NCBI GenBank assembly: GCA_933822405.4
Contig: CAKOGP040000001.1
Location: 691,083-755,082, forward strand
Direction: 5' to 3'
Source: Cylindrotheca closterium
Lineage: Eukaryota > Bacillariophyta > Bacillariophyceae > Bacillariales > Bacillariaceae
Length of the DNA: 64,000 nucleotides
Part shown: piece by piece, positions 21,589 to 32,217 of the stretch
Layout of the letters: the number at the start of each line of letters is the position of its first letter
Numbering within the stretch: the first letter of the stretch is position 1
Notes under the pieces: model-generated
The model's input: only the letters and a program-made list of their open reading frames with translations
What the model was told of the DNA's origin: nothing
Databases searched by the model: none
Translations under genes and position numbers: made by a program

Positions 21589-22707
21589 ATGGCGACTGAA
21601 GACGTTGAAACCATCGAATTTCAGACTAGTGTCATCATTCCTGAAATTGTGACTGCGGGAGAATCGGCTCAGGGAGAACTGTCTCCAAAGGGCCTAGCAG
21701 AGCAACTGGAGGAAGCAAAGTTGGACGCCAAGAAATCTGCAGAAGCTCTAGATGATCTTATTTCTGGGGTTCGCGCTGTGAAACGAATTCTTGATAAACA
21801 TGCAGGTGATGAGAAAGCTTCTATGAAAGAATCGACAACAAGGGACGCAGAGCTGATCGCGCATCTTTCTAATCAGCTCCCTGGGATTCTTGGTTCAGAT
21901 TTGATGGCACTTGTAAATGCTGCTAATATGGCACGGGGGCACGCCAAACTGGCATCTGATGAAGCAGAAGCCGCTGTATCTGAAATGCAAGAAGCCAGAA
22001 AGGAAGCTGAGGAATCCAACACAAAGGCACGCACTGCTGCAAAAATCAGCAAGAAGCTTTATGAGGATAATCTTGCACTTCAGCAGCAGGTTGGTCATCT
22101 CAAGAAAGAAAGGCGGACTCTCGTAAAGGCAGTAAGGGATCTTCAGCAGGAACAGGAGCAAACCAACAAATTTGATACCTGGAGGCTTCTGGAAGAGCAT
22201 GTACAAAACAGCTTGACAATGCATGAAATGATTCTCAAAACACCAACTCGTGGTGCTAGACAGAACTCGTTTTTTGATCCTGCTCATGAAAGTACAAGGT
22301 CGATGAGCGATGAGGATGGTTCCAACTACATCAGTGCTTCGTCTGTCGAGAAGCCAGAGAAACCAAAGAAGTTTGGTCGAATATCTCCTACTCCGACTGC
22401 TAGCTGTTCCGAGGACTCAATGAGCTACCACAAACATGAGGGCCATTCCACACCATCAAGATCTTTCGAGGATCAAGAAAATGTTGGCATGCCAACGGAT
22501 GTTTCCTTGATCAAGCGACGACCGACTTCTCCGCTGGGAACACCAATAATATCACGAGAGGGAAATGGCGCTGAGAGCCAAGAGTTGAAGCCAATTTGTG
22601 ATCCACAGATTCTTAGAACGCTGGCGATACCTGGGGACGATCGAGTAGGCGGGCCAGATTTGCCATCGCCCAGAGTTCGAGTTGCACCGGGGCTGTACGA
22701 AGTATAA
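21589..22707 (+). CDS. Coiled-coil protein of unknown function
   Basis: 372 residues from the ATG at 21589, single exon. Residues about 35-75 and 115-215 are predicted long helices rich in Ala/Glu/Lys/Gln with heptad spacing (LAEQLEEAKLDAKKSAEALDD, ALQQQVGHLKKERRTLVKAV). The C-terminal 150 residues are disordered and Ser/Pro-rich, with several SP/TP sites (ISPTPT, STPSRS, PTSPLGTP) that suit proline-directed kinases. There is no signal peptide, membrane segment or enzyme motif. I do not recognise the family. A cytoskeletal, centrosomal or trafficking scaffold is possible but is only a guess. Confidence 0.65.
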   Translation: MATEDVETIEFQTSVIIPEIVTAGESAQGELSPKGLAEQLEEAKLDAKKSAEALDDLISGVRAVKRILDKHAGDEKASMKESTTRDAELIAHLSNQLPGILGSDLMALVNAANMARGHAKLASDEAEAAVSEMQEARKEAEESNTKARTAAKISKKLYEDNLALQQQVGHLKKERRTLVKAVRDLQQEQEQTNKFDTWRLLEEHVQNSLTMHEMILKTPTRGARQNSFFDPAHESTRSMSDEDGSNYISASSVEKPEKPKKFGRISPTPTASCSEDSMSYHKHEGHSTPSRSFEDQENVGMPTDVSLIKRRPTSPLGTPIISREGNGAESQELKPICDPQILRTLAIPGDDRVGGPDLPSPRVRVAPGLYEV

Positions 22708-22837
22708 AGACCAATTGGGCCTCTGCCATTGCTACTGTTTTAAAACTCGTTCAGAACGAACTCTAGAACGTCACATGGAATATAATACACAATACATCCA
22801 TTTCTTATCATTTTATCAAATTTATGCTTCAGCTAGC

Positions 22838-24709
22838 TCAACTATTGGCACTGAGCTCTTTGCAAGCATCAACCATATCCCAAGCAGCTTCCGCCTGTCC
22901 ATTGCACTCTTCCAGGCGTTCGACTATGGCACACGTTTGCGCATCAATCTGCGCTGCAATTCGGGCCTCGCTGTCTGGTGGAGCTGCCTTGGCCAATGCC
23001 AAGAAAATAGGAATGTTTTCTGCGGCATATCCTTGACCAGCAACGACTTGTTCAATCTTGGTTTTGACAATATCTTCATTTCCCCGGCTGGCAACCAATA
23101 AGTATCGAGCTCGCGTTCGAGATGAGGTGTATTCAAATTCTCTCTTTTTGATTTTGTGCAAGAGTTCTCGCGTCCGAGAATGAAAGAGACTGGGAACCGC
23201 AATGTCCATGTCAAAGGAGAGCACAGTGGGATTAATGGTAATGTCGGATGCTGGTTTGCTCCCATGAGGAGTGATCATGGTGGCAGCTGGGGTATTGGCA
23301 CTCGTTTCAGCCGCACTTTTTGAAGAAATAGTAGTCATTCCAGCAGGTTGCTCTTGGGAGACCCCTTCCTTTTTCATGATATACGTCAAAATTACTGGTT
23401 CTTGATCCGGGCCTACTGCCGCCACTAAATTCTTGGCAAAGAGTGCCTGGTGTAATTCGGCAAAATTCATAGTTTCGCGTTCAAACAGGGACTGTAGAGT
23501 CTTGTCCAGATTAATGACACTTTTGTCGTTGATATCTTGCAAACCCTTGCTGTGAACATATGTGTAAATCGCACTTGTAATCTCCTTCATAGTCAACAAG
23601 GCCGGAACTTGAATATCATTTTCCAAAGGAATGGTTGCTTGTGTGGCTTGATCTCCTTCTGTTTTCGTTCGCTTTGCATTGTTTTCAGCTGCCTGTCTCC
23701 AAGGATTCTCTACGTGCCTTGGAAATAGAGCTTCTGCCAGCTTTTTGGAGGGCTTATACATGTCTCCCGATCGAATCGGATATAGCGAGATTGTGGCCAC
23801 AATACTATGGAATTTCATACCTGGAGGCATGGGCCGATCTGAATAGTGATCGGAATATTGGACAAAGAAAGCATCTGCATCCGCACTGTTGCTCTGATTC
23901 CAAACCACGTTGGTTGGTTCCGACGCCCTCAGCTCGCCAGGGTTTGCAATGCTATTGGATGTCACATTGACATCCTGCTTGTCGGCCTTGCGTTTATTAC
24001 GAGACTTTTTGGTCGGTGTTGCCGTTGGCACAGAGGACGTTCGCGGTTGATAGACTGTGCGTATGACAACTTCCATTTTGTTGAAAAAGTGTGTAAAAAA
24101 GATGGGGTCCAAAGTATAATCTTCGGATTCTCCCATGGAACGATATCGGTCTGAAAGGGATCCAGCAGCAGTGCCACTGGCTGGTGTGGTGGCTTCAGAT
24201 CCACCCACTTGGGGAGCTCCAGGGCCACCCGCAGCTGCGATGGCTTGGGCTGCCGTGGGCATGTACGATTTTTTCGGTACAGAGCCATCTGTAGTCGTCT
24301 TTCTGATGACAGACAAGCTCCCTTCTGCGTCAATTCGTCTTGCACTCTCATGGTCTAACAAGCCTACTAATAGCTTGCCTTCAATGACGAGGGTCCACAA
24401 AGCTTGATGGGGCAAATGATTTTGAAATTGATGGGTCACGAACATGCGCAAATGCGAATGTCGAAATGACCGTGTCTGATCTAACACATTTTGTGCCCGT
24501 CGCCTTGACATCGTGGCTCTTTCGTCCAATTTCTGTTCAAGTGCATCAATCTTACGGAGTTGTTCCATGTAATGAGACCATATTTGAGACAGGCGTGACT
24601 GAGCAGGTTTGCTTGTTTCTTGCTTCGCATCAGTCGTTTCTTCTTCTTCCTTGGGAGAGACCGGAGCCGCCGCGGCTTGTTTGGTTTCCGTTTCCGAGGA
24701 TGATTCCAT
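22838..24709 (-). CDS. SMARCD: SWI/SNF complex subunit SMARCD/BAF60 (SWIB domain)
   Basis: 623 residues, ATG at 24709, no intron. The N-terminal third matches BAF60: an LRKIDALEQKLDERATMSRRR helix followed by LRMFVTHQFQN and ALWTLVIEGKLL, which correspond to the fly, human and yeast (Rsc6/Swp73) blocks preceding the SWIB fold. The SWIB/MDM2-like domain lies at about 316-428: MYKPSKKLAEALFPRH, then EITSAIYTYVHSKGLQD, then LDKTLQSLFERETMNFAELH. A long insertion (ENNAKRTKTEGDQAT) sits inside the SWIB. The C-terminal part (SFDMDIAVPSLFHSRTRELL) fits BAF60 ends. An internal basic KKSRNKRKADKQ is a likely nuclear signal. Role: a scaffold linking remodelling complexes to DNA-binding factors. Confidence 0.85.
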   Translation of the reverse strand: MESSSETETKQAAAAPVSPKEEEETTDAKQETSKPAQSRLSQIWSHYMEQLRKIDALEQKLDERATMSRRRAQNVLDQTRSFRHSHLRMFVTHQFQNHLPHQALWTLVIEGKLLVGLLDHESARRIDAEGSLSVIRKTTTDGSVPKKSYMPTAAQAIAAAGGPGAPQVGGSEATTPASGTAAGSLSDRYRSMGESEDYTLDPIFFTHFFNKMEVVIRTVYQPRTSSVPTATPTKKSRNKRKADKQDVNVTSNSIANPGELRASEPTNVVWNQSNSADADAFFVQYSDHYSDRPMPPGMKFHSIVATISLYPIRSGDMYKPSKKLAEALFPRHVENPWRQAAENNAKRTKTEGDQATQATIPLENDIQVPALLTMKEITSAIYTYVHSKGLQDINDKSVINLDKTLQSLFERETMNFAELHQALFAKNLVAAVGPDQEPVILTYIMKKEGVSQEQPAGMTTISSKSAAETSANTPAATMITPHGSKPASDITINPTVLSFDMDIAVPSLFHSRTRELLHKIKKREFEYTSSRTRARYLLVASRGNEDIVKTKIEQVVAGQGYAAENIPIFLALAKAAPPDSEARIAAQIDAQTCAIVERLEECNGQAEAAWDMVDACKELSANS

Positions 24710-24920
24710 TGCAAGAGGAGAGAGAGCCAAGGGGAAGCTTCAATACATTTTGCAATGATAACAAGAAAGCCCGAAAGTCTAGTCTCGTCTGGCTTTGTGC
24801 GTTTTGCTGACTAGTTCGACTCAAAGTCTGGCCTTTTATACGGTGATAGATTCTGCATTCGAATACTTGAAATTCTTTCAATCCAACCAATCTTCTTCAA
24901 CACATCACATCACCTGTACC

Positions 24921-27448
24921 ATGAGAAATCTATCGACGCCTTCCTTTTTTTTGGCATTGGTACAGGTCATCTACCTTGGATGGCTCCATCCTGCCAGCGC
25001 ATTCGTGCCACAATTACATCAGATTCAGCACCATTCTAAATCACAATACGTCAGAAGGCAACAACATGATGGAAATTCCAAAACTACGCCCCTTTCCTTT
25101 GCATCAAAAGCCAACAACGAGGACGACGATGTCAATGCGGGGCCCGAAAAGTCTCGAATGATGGATTATATTTCTCAGTACTTGGGAAATTCTAATAAAA
25201 ACATGGACGAGAAAGAATCCACAACTTCACAAGTCGACGACTACACCACATCTTCACAAGTGGACGACTCCACCACTTCACCACAAGTCGACGACGACTC
25301 GAATAAAGACAGATCTACCTTTTCGCATTTAGTGGCCCTTCCGATGGATGCATGTCATGAACTCTTGATCGAGTTGGAGTCGATCCAACGAGCGATTTTA
25401 TATCATTGTCCCATTCTCTTGGATGCATGTATTCCAGCGGCTTCGACTCGACTTCCTCTGCTGTATGTCGAGGGTCCTGCTGGTTCCACGACATCTTCCA
25501 TGGGAGTCACCAAAGTCTTGACGGATTTGGTGAAAAGATTGACTGAAAAGCATTTGGTCATACGGGTGGACGAAGACAGTGAGGAAGAACTCGACCCTAG
25601 TGTTCCCAGCATTGAGGACGTCAACGAGGATGGTATCTGTCCTTTTACACTGGAGTTTCAATCCTTGGAAATTGATGGGGGAAACAATAATATTCTGAGT
25701 ACAGTGGCCAAGCCCAACGATCCGCGTACCAAGCGACTCCAAGCTTTCGTGCACGAATTGAAGACTACCGTCGAAAAAGAGCACGGCTGGAAGGCTGTGT
25801 TTCCGCACGATCCTCATCCGACAGAACAAGAGACAGCTGGAGGCTTTCGGCCACGTCTCCCTTTTATGGAACTGCCAAATTCTTTTGACGAAAATTTAAC
25901 GAGACTACGACAACCTGAGGCCGTTATCAGCGATGAGGATACTTCATTCTTGGCTGCTGATGAAGGGGGCAACGGAATTTCTCCCATTCTCTGGTGCCAA
26001 TGGTGGGACGATACCTTTGCCCGCAAGTGCCGGCTCCGCGAAGTTGCCATTTACCCGAAGAATGCACCCATGGCCAGTATGGTCGATACGGGGGAATTTA
26101 CTTATACGCAATTCTTCATGCCCCACGAAACCATTTCTCTTCCTGATGGAACCGAATCCATGCAGCAGGCCGAACGACAGTTTGAAAAGTACCAAGGGGA
26201 AAGACTCATCCAAGCTCAGCAAGATTTTGAAAAACAACAGAAGGGTGAAATGGATGCCCAACCAGAAGCATCCAGCACTAGTCAGCAGCCAGTGGAACCA
26301 GATATTCTCATGACCAAAACTAGAGAACGCTTGGAAAACGTATACCGAAACTCGGTCGACTCTGTTCCCATGGACGCGGTGTTGGAGGACGTGCCTAGGG
26401 ATGCAAGTGATGACGACGAGGAAGAGGATTTGCAACTAGAACCTGTCACTGCGTCACCAGATGATTACATGGAAGATTGGATGAAGGCTCGCATACAGAA
26501 TATCATCGAAGAGCCAGTGAAGGAAGAAGTGTCCGATGCGCCAGCTGATGAACAAGTGGAAGCCAAAACTAATGATGATGATGATGATGATGACGACGAC
26601 GAACCAAAACGGGCCGAAGTGATAGACGACGATTCCATGGACGATTGGATGAAGGCACGCATACGGAATATTATCGAAAATCGAAATATTGTCAAAGCTC
26701 GGCAGCCAGTCAAGAAGGACAAGCCCCCAATCGAAGATAATCCAGTGTTCAAGGCCTATAAGGAAGGAAAATTGGTACCATTTCCCGAGGAGGACAAGAG
26801 TCCCAAGAAGAAGAAGAGAGATCTTGGCCCATACCCAGGTCGCGATCATTTTGTTGGATTCTGGCGAGTTGAGGACAGTCCCACTGGTTTTTCAGTTGCT
26901 CCAAACAGTGCAACTTCTTCCGACAACTTTGTCCTACGCGTGGACGGAACCATAACAGGTGGACCCACCTTGGACCAAGAGACCAGGCAAAAGGCAGCTG
27001 GAGGTACATGGAAGTTTATCGAAGACAAGGAATCTGGCGAAGTGAAGCTCCGCATTCGATTAGTCATTCCACCCGCCAAAAAGCGCATTATGGAAATGGA
27101 AGGTACTATACGAAGAGTGAGCGTGAATAACGAGCTTCCAATGACATCACGGGCCTTTGGGGTTCCAGATCTTGAAGAACGAATTCAAGAAGCGAGCAAG
27201 AGTGACATAGAAGACATTCTTCAATGTGATGGAGAGGTATGTTTGCTTGCTTTGTGTTTGAGTGCGTCCATTAGAACGTGATGTTTGCTGACGCTTTAAA
27301 TTTCCATAAGGTCTTTCTCGAAGATGCAATCACGAAGAAGAATAGAGAGAATATTGGGACCTTTTCAATATCAAAGATATCAGGTATAGCCAAGAGTAGA
27401 AGGGATTATACCATTACAATCCCAAGATCAGTGCGAAACCAAGACTAA
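24921..27448 (+). CDS. Plastid-targeted protein with degenerate 2H-phosphoesterase-like domain and C-terminal beta domain
   Basis: Exons 24921-27236 and 27311-27448 give 817 residues. A signal peptide ends in HPASAF/VPQ, an exact plastid-targeting cleavage motif. The middle (about 135-370) has a strand-helix pattern with RLPLLYVEGPAG and GFRPRLPFMEL. The latter parallels the FRPHLTL motif of LigT/2H phosphoesterases but lacks the histidines; this assignment is my inference. A 16-residue motif of the form DWMKARIxNIIE occurs twice, near 514 and 573, after acidic linkers including a GAT repeat coding poly-Asp. The C-terminal 150 residues (HFVGFWRVEDSPTGF, LRVDGTITGGPTLD) look like a strand-rich lipocalin-like domain. 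N-terminal repeats TTSxQVDD are also present. The function is unknown. Confidence 0.7.
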
Positions 27449-27608
27449 TACGAGCTTGATAGTTACCAACCACGGTGTGACGGATGTTGTAGCCAGTCTT
27501 GTCATACAGTACTTTCAATTTCACAACCTTCAATGTAGTCATACTGGTCGAGCTTCGAACCAACCGTCGACCGGACCGTTTGAGGCGAAGCCGAATGAAT
27601 GAGTATCC

Positions 27609-29221
27609 ATGAAAAGATCCACCATGAGGCTGAAACTTCTAACTTTGGCTATCCTTTCACTAAAAGCGATTTCAGTTGCTTGTTTCGCGCCTACGGGTGG
27701 TTTGACAAGGAATCGGCTATTTTCGAGTCCAACTTTGTCTTTCCAGCTGAAGAAACAAAATGCGATTCCTCAACTTTCGGCTCGAAAAATTGAAAGTCGT
27801 CATTCAAGACCACTTCATGCGCTTTCGACCCTAGTCAGCGGAATGCAGTCTTTCCAATCTAACCCGACTTACGTCTTAACTATTATCCTTTGGTTGTCGA
27901 CATTTGGGATATCATGTACGTCCAATTTGCCTCAGCTCTCGAATCATGCTTCGTGAGTACATATCTCACACCCAATGCAGTGGAACGAAGAACTGTCATT
28001 GGAAAAGCCCTCTCTGCTCCGCTCGCCACTATGGCCGTTGCTCTCACAGCAGCAAATATCGGTGTGTTGCCATTTCAATCGCCCATCTGTAAGTTCTTCA
28101 CCACATGAAAGTCTGGCTACATGGCTCTCGCACGCTCAAACGCACTGTACAGACTCTATGATCAACAAGAACTTGGTACCACTGGCAGTTCCATTGCTGC
28201 TCTTTGACTCTGATCTTAAACGGGTAATCAACGATACTGGGACACTTTTGGCCGCATTTGGGGTTGGTGCATTTGCTACCATCGTGGGCACGATAGTCGC
28301 ATTTCCAATCGTCCCATTGAAGTCGCTTGGTGACAATGGATGGAGAGTTGCGTGCGCACTGGCAGCAAGACATATCGGAGGCGCAATCAACTTTGTTGCA
28401 GTGGCAGAAACTCTTAAGGTTAGTGGATCAGCAGTGTCAGCAGCGAGTAAGTATCCTTTTGCATTTTTGAACTTTTCTGAAAATTTCACAGACCAACAAC
28501 TGACTTCTGTCGAATGTCTATAGTTGCCGCAGATAATGTAGTCGTAGCTCTTTACTTCGCATTCCTGTTTACAATTTCAAAAGCTGGGATGGACGATGAA
28601 TCCAGTGACAGTGATGAAGTTGAAATAGATACAGCACAAATATCTGAAGTTGCAATTGAAGATACCAAAAACTCGTCCATCTCGCTGCCATCGCTTCTGA
28701 CATCAATATCAGTTGCTGCAACCCTGGTTTCTTGCGGACAAATTGCAACAAGAGCAATGTTACCAGCTGGAACATCTTCCCTCCCGCTCATTTCCGTTCT
28801 GACTGTGGTCGCAGCCACTGTATTTCCAAAGTTCTTCTCCCGGTTGAGTGAGACTGGCACCTCTCTAGGCGTGGCATTCATTCAAATGTTCTTTGCCGCC
28901 TCAGGTGCAGCTGGATCCATCAGGATGGTGATGGAACAAGCACCTTCATTGTTCGCTTTTTCGGCACTTCAAATTGGTGTGCATTTCGGGACCCTAATGG
29001 TTATTGGAAAAGGTATCTTCCGACTACCAAACCGAGAGCTTTACCTAGCGTCCAATGCCAATGTTGGTGGGCCAACCACTGCTGCAGCCATGGCACAAGC
29101 AAAGGAATGGAAAAGACTTGTAATGCCAGCTCTGCTCATTGGCATACTTGGCTACGCTACAGCCACAGCTATTGCCTTGAGCCTGGGGCCCATTCTGTTG
29201 CGTCTGCCACTACTCCGCTAG
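27609..29221 (+). CDS. DUF819-family membrane protein, probable plastid envelope transporter
   Basis: Four exons, 27609-27915, 27981-28088, 28153-28446 and 28524-29221, give 468 residues. The N-terminus is a signal peptide ending SVACF/APTGG followed by a basic transit-like segment. The rest is a run of about ten hydrophobic helices with DUF819 (YjcL-like) blocks: LTIILWLSTFGIS, LVPLAVPLLLFDSDLKRV, ALAARHIGGAINFVAVAE, and ASNANVGGPTTAAAMA. Plants and cyanobacteria have plastid or inner-membrane members of this family, with sodium/solute symporter-like folds and unproven substrates. An acidic loop (DDESSDSDEVEID) replaces the usual central linker. All introns fall at conserved block edges, and the spliced blocks join without loss. 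Confidence 0.88.
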
Positions 29222-29321
29222 TCGTAAAACGGTTTGAATGCGTGAAATTCAGTCTGAAGTTTTTAAAAGTTCTTTCTATATGAATAACATTTTGAATATG
29301 TTCTATTGGTAAATTGCTCCC

Positions 29322-29906
29322 CTAGGCAGTTGTTGCACTTCGTTGGTTGGGAACTGGATCAGAAATGCTGCTTAGCTGGGCCGAAGAGGTAGTCAATCCT
29401 TCAAGTGAGATGTCTTTCACAGCTGGAATGCACTTGTCCATTTTAAATAGCTTCAAGCAGTTGTGTGCAGCTAGAGCACCCTCGAGGGCAGAAAAATCGG
29501 ATTCAATTCCCTGGAGAACCAAGTTGCCAATGGAAAGTTCGCGAAGCTCAGTTGCGTTGCATAGCATCTTGGTAACAGCATTGACAAGAACAAGAGCATC
29601 GGCAAGATGAACTCTTCGAAGTGTTGGAATGTAACCAATTGCTTCCACCACTGCAACACGAGAAGTGTTTCTCATTTCTCCAAGGAACTCTCCTTCGAAA
29701 TGAATTGATTCAATGCTGGTGTTATTTCGAAGTGCGTCGATGATATCACCCGTGTTGCTTGAAATCTCATCCGCATCTTGCGAAATTTTGAGTTGGGAGA
29801 TGGAGTTAGCTTGGATTTGTTCAAGAATGCTCATGTTCAAAATTTGTGAGACTGCTGTCAGTTTGTGAGACAATGGAAAAGTGACATTCCCAAACAATTT
29901 TGGCAT
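29322..29906 (-). CDS. Small leucine-rich-repeat protein, array copy 1
   Basis: 194 residues from the ATG at 29906. The part homologous to the other copies starts at MSILEQ (ATG 29834) and is exactly 513 bases (170 residues). The fold pattern is ribonuclease-inhibitor-type LRR: ISQLKISQDADEI, ALRNNTSIESIHFEGEFLG, VEAIGYIPTLRRVHL, NATELRELSIGNLVLQG, ALAAHNCLKLFKMDKC. No kinase, TIR or membrane part is present. The 24-residue N-terminal extension is specific to this copy. It is the most diverged member of a four-gene tandem set. Function unknown; short RI-LRR proteins usually act as protein-binding modules. Confidence 0.75.
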   Translation of the reverse strand: MPKLFGNVTFPLSHKLTAVSQILNMSILEQIQANSISQLKISQDADEISSNTGDIIDALRNNTSIESIHFEGEFLGEMRNTSRVAVVEAIGYIPTLRRVHLADALVLVNAVTKMLCNATELRELSIGNLVLQGIESDFSALEGALAAHNCLKLFKMDKCIPAVKDISLEGLTTSSAQLSSISDPVPNQRSATTA

Positions 29907-30595
29907 GACGCAGTTCGGGTTGATGTCTTGTCAACCGGTATTCGACGCAACCAATCCGAACGATCATAAAATAACATAACTCCAATCCGAACGATCATAA
30001 GTAACATAATTGTTGATGCCTTCAGTCACACCTACTTAGTTTTCGCAATATTGTCTGTTTGTGGGAAGCAGAACGGCAGGAGTCATTCTCTGACAAAGTT
30101 TGATTAGGCATCTTATCTTCTTCTTCCGTACCGGTAGTAGACCTCGTGTTCAATCGAGCCGCAGAACAGTTCTTTTTGGAGGCATTTTGGAGTATCTGGT
30201 AGACGTACTCGTACGTGCACCAGTCCTCAATCCTTGAGCTATGTCACTTGTAGCTGGTTTGAGCGCTTTTTCTGCTTTGGCAAACCAGGGAAAGTGAGCC
30301 GAGTCGAGGTATGAAGTGGAGGCGGCGTCAGCAGCTTACCTGAATGATATATGAGTTGCACCTCCAGTTCTGCTCTCGTTGGAAAAATTGTCGTCCTTTA
30401 CTGAGTTTCAGCCATAACGATCACGAGTTCGCAACCCACTCCTTTCGACTACCCTGGCCTACCGGTACTAACATTTTGAAGCACAATAATGTGGTGTATG
30501 TGTAGTATTTAGTCTGGATTTTAAGGATATAATCTATTGTAACTTATCATTATATATTTCTATAAGTGCTTTGTGTTTTCCATACCCCGAAGGCT
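29907..30595. other. Spacer between LRR copies 1 and 2
   Basis: 689 bases with no gene. It contains a short direct tandem repeat (29951-30010) and TACCGGTA palindromes at 30129-30136 and 30460-30467. Confidence 0.6.
29951..30010. repeat. Two-copy direct tandem repeat, unit about 31 bases
   Basis: The unit CCAATCCGAACGATCATAA followed by TAACATAA begins at 29951 and again at 29982. The copies differ by an AA/G change before TAACATAA. Confidence 0.9.
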
Positions 30596-31108
30596 TTACG
30601 CTGTCTGGGCGCTTGGCCCATTGCGCACAGGGTCAGAAATCTTACTAAGCAGGGTAGTAGAGGTGGTCAAGCCGTCAAGTGAGATTTCTGCCACAGCTGG
30701 TCTGCACTTCTCCATCTTGAAAATCTTGAGGGAGTTGTGCGAGGCTAGGGTTGCTTCAAAGAATGAAAAATCAGATCCAATCCCTTGAAGAACAATGTTG
30801 TTGATGGAAAGTTCGCGAAGACCAGTTGCTTTGCAGAGCATATTTGCGATACCGCTGACAACAAGCAGAGTATCAGCAAGATAGACTAGTTGCAATGTTG
30901 GAATCGCCCCAATGGCCTCCACGACTTCGAGACGAGAATCGTTTCTCATGGCTCCAAGGAACTCTCCCTCGAAGCGAACGGACACGATGCTCTTGTTGCT
31001 TCGCAGAGCATCGACGATTTCAGAAGTTCTTTCTGTAATCTCATCCGCATCTTGCGAAAGATTGAGCTCAGAAATGGTGTTGGATTTGATTTGTTCGAGG
31101 ACACTCAT
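30596..31108 (-). CDS. Small leucine-rich-repeat protein, array copy 2
   Basis: 170 residues, 513 bases, from the ATG of MSVLEQIKSN at 31108. It has the same RI-type LRR series as its neighbours (ISELNLSQDADEI, ALRSNKSIVSVRFEGEFLG, IPTLQLVYLAD, ATGLRELSINNIVLQG, ASHNSLKIFKMEKC). The stretch coding residues about 12-60 is almost identical at DNA level to copies 3 and 4, while both ends diverge more. The upstream region shares a CTGCCAAACA-TTCC-CGCA element with copy 3. Further in-frame codons upstream lack an ATG, so I start at the MSVLEQ common to the family. Confidence 0.75.
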   Translation of the reverse strand: MSVLEQIKSNTISELNLSQDADEITERTSEIVDALRSNKSIVSVRFEGEFLGAMRNDSRLEVVEAIGAIPTLQLVYLADTLLVVSGIANMLCKATGLRELSINNIVLQGIGSDFSFFEATLASHNSLKIFKMEKCRPAVAEISLDGLTTSTTLLSKISDPVRNGPSAQTA

Positions 31109-31271
31109 ATTTTGTTTTGTTTCGATTGTGAAATTGTGTGCTCGTGAAATTGTGAGATGATAAACACGAGAGACGTTTTTGTCGTGGGGTTCGGATCGGA
31201 TTGGTGACACCACTTCTACAGTACTTAACGGATTTTGGTAAACGAGCGATTTTTACAACCATTTGTTTCGA

Positions 31272-31291
31272 CTGCCAAACAATTCCGCGCA
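31272..31291. promoter_or_regulatory. Shared upstream element of LRR array, copy 2
   Basis: CTGCCAAACAATTCCGCGCA lies about 165-185 bases before the copy 2 start. The counterpart at copy 3 is 32884-32903 (18 of 20 identical). A weaker one precedes copy 4 at 34044-34063. Confidence 0.6.
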
Positions 31292-31309
31292 CGTCCATCG
31301 CTTCCGTCT

Positions 31310-31945
31310 ACTAGCTAGGGAAGTGTGCCAGGTACGGTCAGTCGACCCCGTTAACAGACCAGATCGATGAGTTTAACGGATAAATTTCGAAATGACAAAG
31401 ATTTCACGGTCCGTCTGTCATCCGTGTCATGTCTGTCGTAGATCGGTCTGGTCATCGTCCGTTTTCACGAAATCTCTTTACGACTTAAAAGTGCCTTCAG
31501 TATTTGTCATGCCATGGATGTAGGTGCAACAGTATTGCGTGGTGCACCACTGAACTGATGTGTACTTTAGCTAGCTGCCTGTCGTCATCATTGGAGCTGA
31601 GGATCCGGCTCGTCATTGGACCTGCCTGCGTATGAACAAGCGAAAGACACAACAAACAAACCTTAGTGTATACTCTTTCACAGCAAAAAAATTTAAACAT
31701 ACTTGACTTTGCTCAATATCGCAACTACAACTCAACTATAGTACGACACTTGTCTTGTTAGATTTTGCTTAATATGACCTGAAATTGCAAATTTTCTTCT
31801 CCATTGGGGGCCCAACCCCCAAATTCCCACTACCAGAAAGACGACTTTAAAAGAAAGAATGCTCTTTTGCGGGACATTCTGTTAACGGGGTCGACTGACT
31901 GTACACGTTTACATGTACACGAATGACCTAATAACCCTAGCTAGT
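31310..31945. mobile_element. Non-autonomous element with terminal inverted repeats (MITE-like)
   Basis: The left end reads ACTAGCTAGGG (31310-31320), 11 spacer bases, then a 27-base block at 31332-31358 that includes CGACCCCGTTAACAGA. The right end carries the reverse complement of that block at 31878-31904, with 26 of 27 bases matching. After 30 spacer bases comes the reverse complement of ACTAGCTAGGG at 31935-31945. The interior, about 520 bases, holds no supported open frame. No target-site duplication is evident, so the true outer boundary may be the inner 27-base blocks (31332-31904). It is inserted in the spacer of the LRR array. Confidence 0.65.
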
Positions 31946-32217
31946 CCTTTTTTCATTGTTACAATTCAGCCGAAGCCAAAGAATTAGAAAAGGACTACGT
32001 ATTTATCATCCGTCTACGGTAGTACCGGTATCAATCAATATTACTACTTCGATAGAAAAAGTGTCAAAAATTTGTGCGTCCTACCGGTAGACCAGAAAAG
32101 GGTGTTGTCCAGATTGTGAAGATATAATTCTATTATTTTACTTATCGTTGTATTGTTCTATCAGCAATGTGTTATTTGATCGGTTGCATTGTACTCTGTA
32201 CCGTCGAGGCTCCTCCT

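Larger units (their letters stand above)
31109..32217. other. Spacer between LRR copies 2 and 3, containing a TIR element
   Basis: 1109 bases. The first 200 are the promoter of copy 2, 31310-31945 is an element bounded by inverted repeats, and the rest includes TACCGGTA palindromes at 32023-32030 and 32082-32089. No supported coding sequence. Confidence 0.6.
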
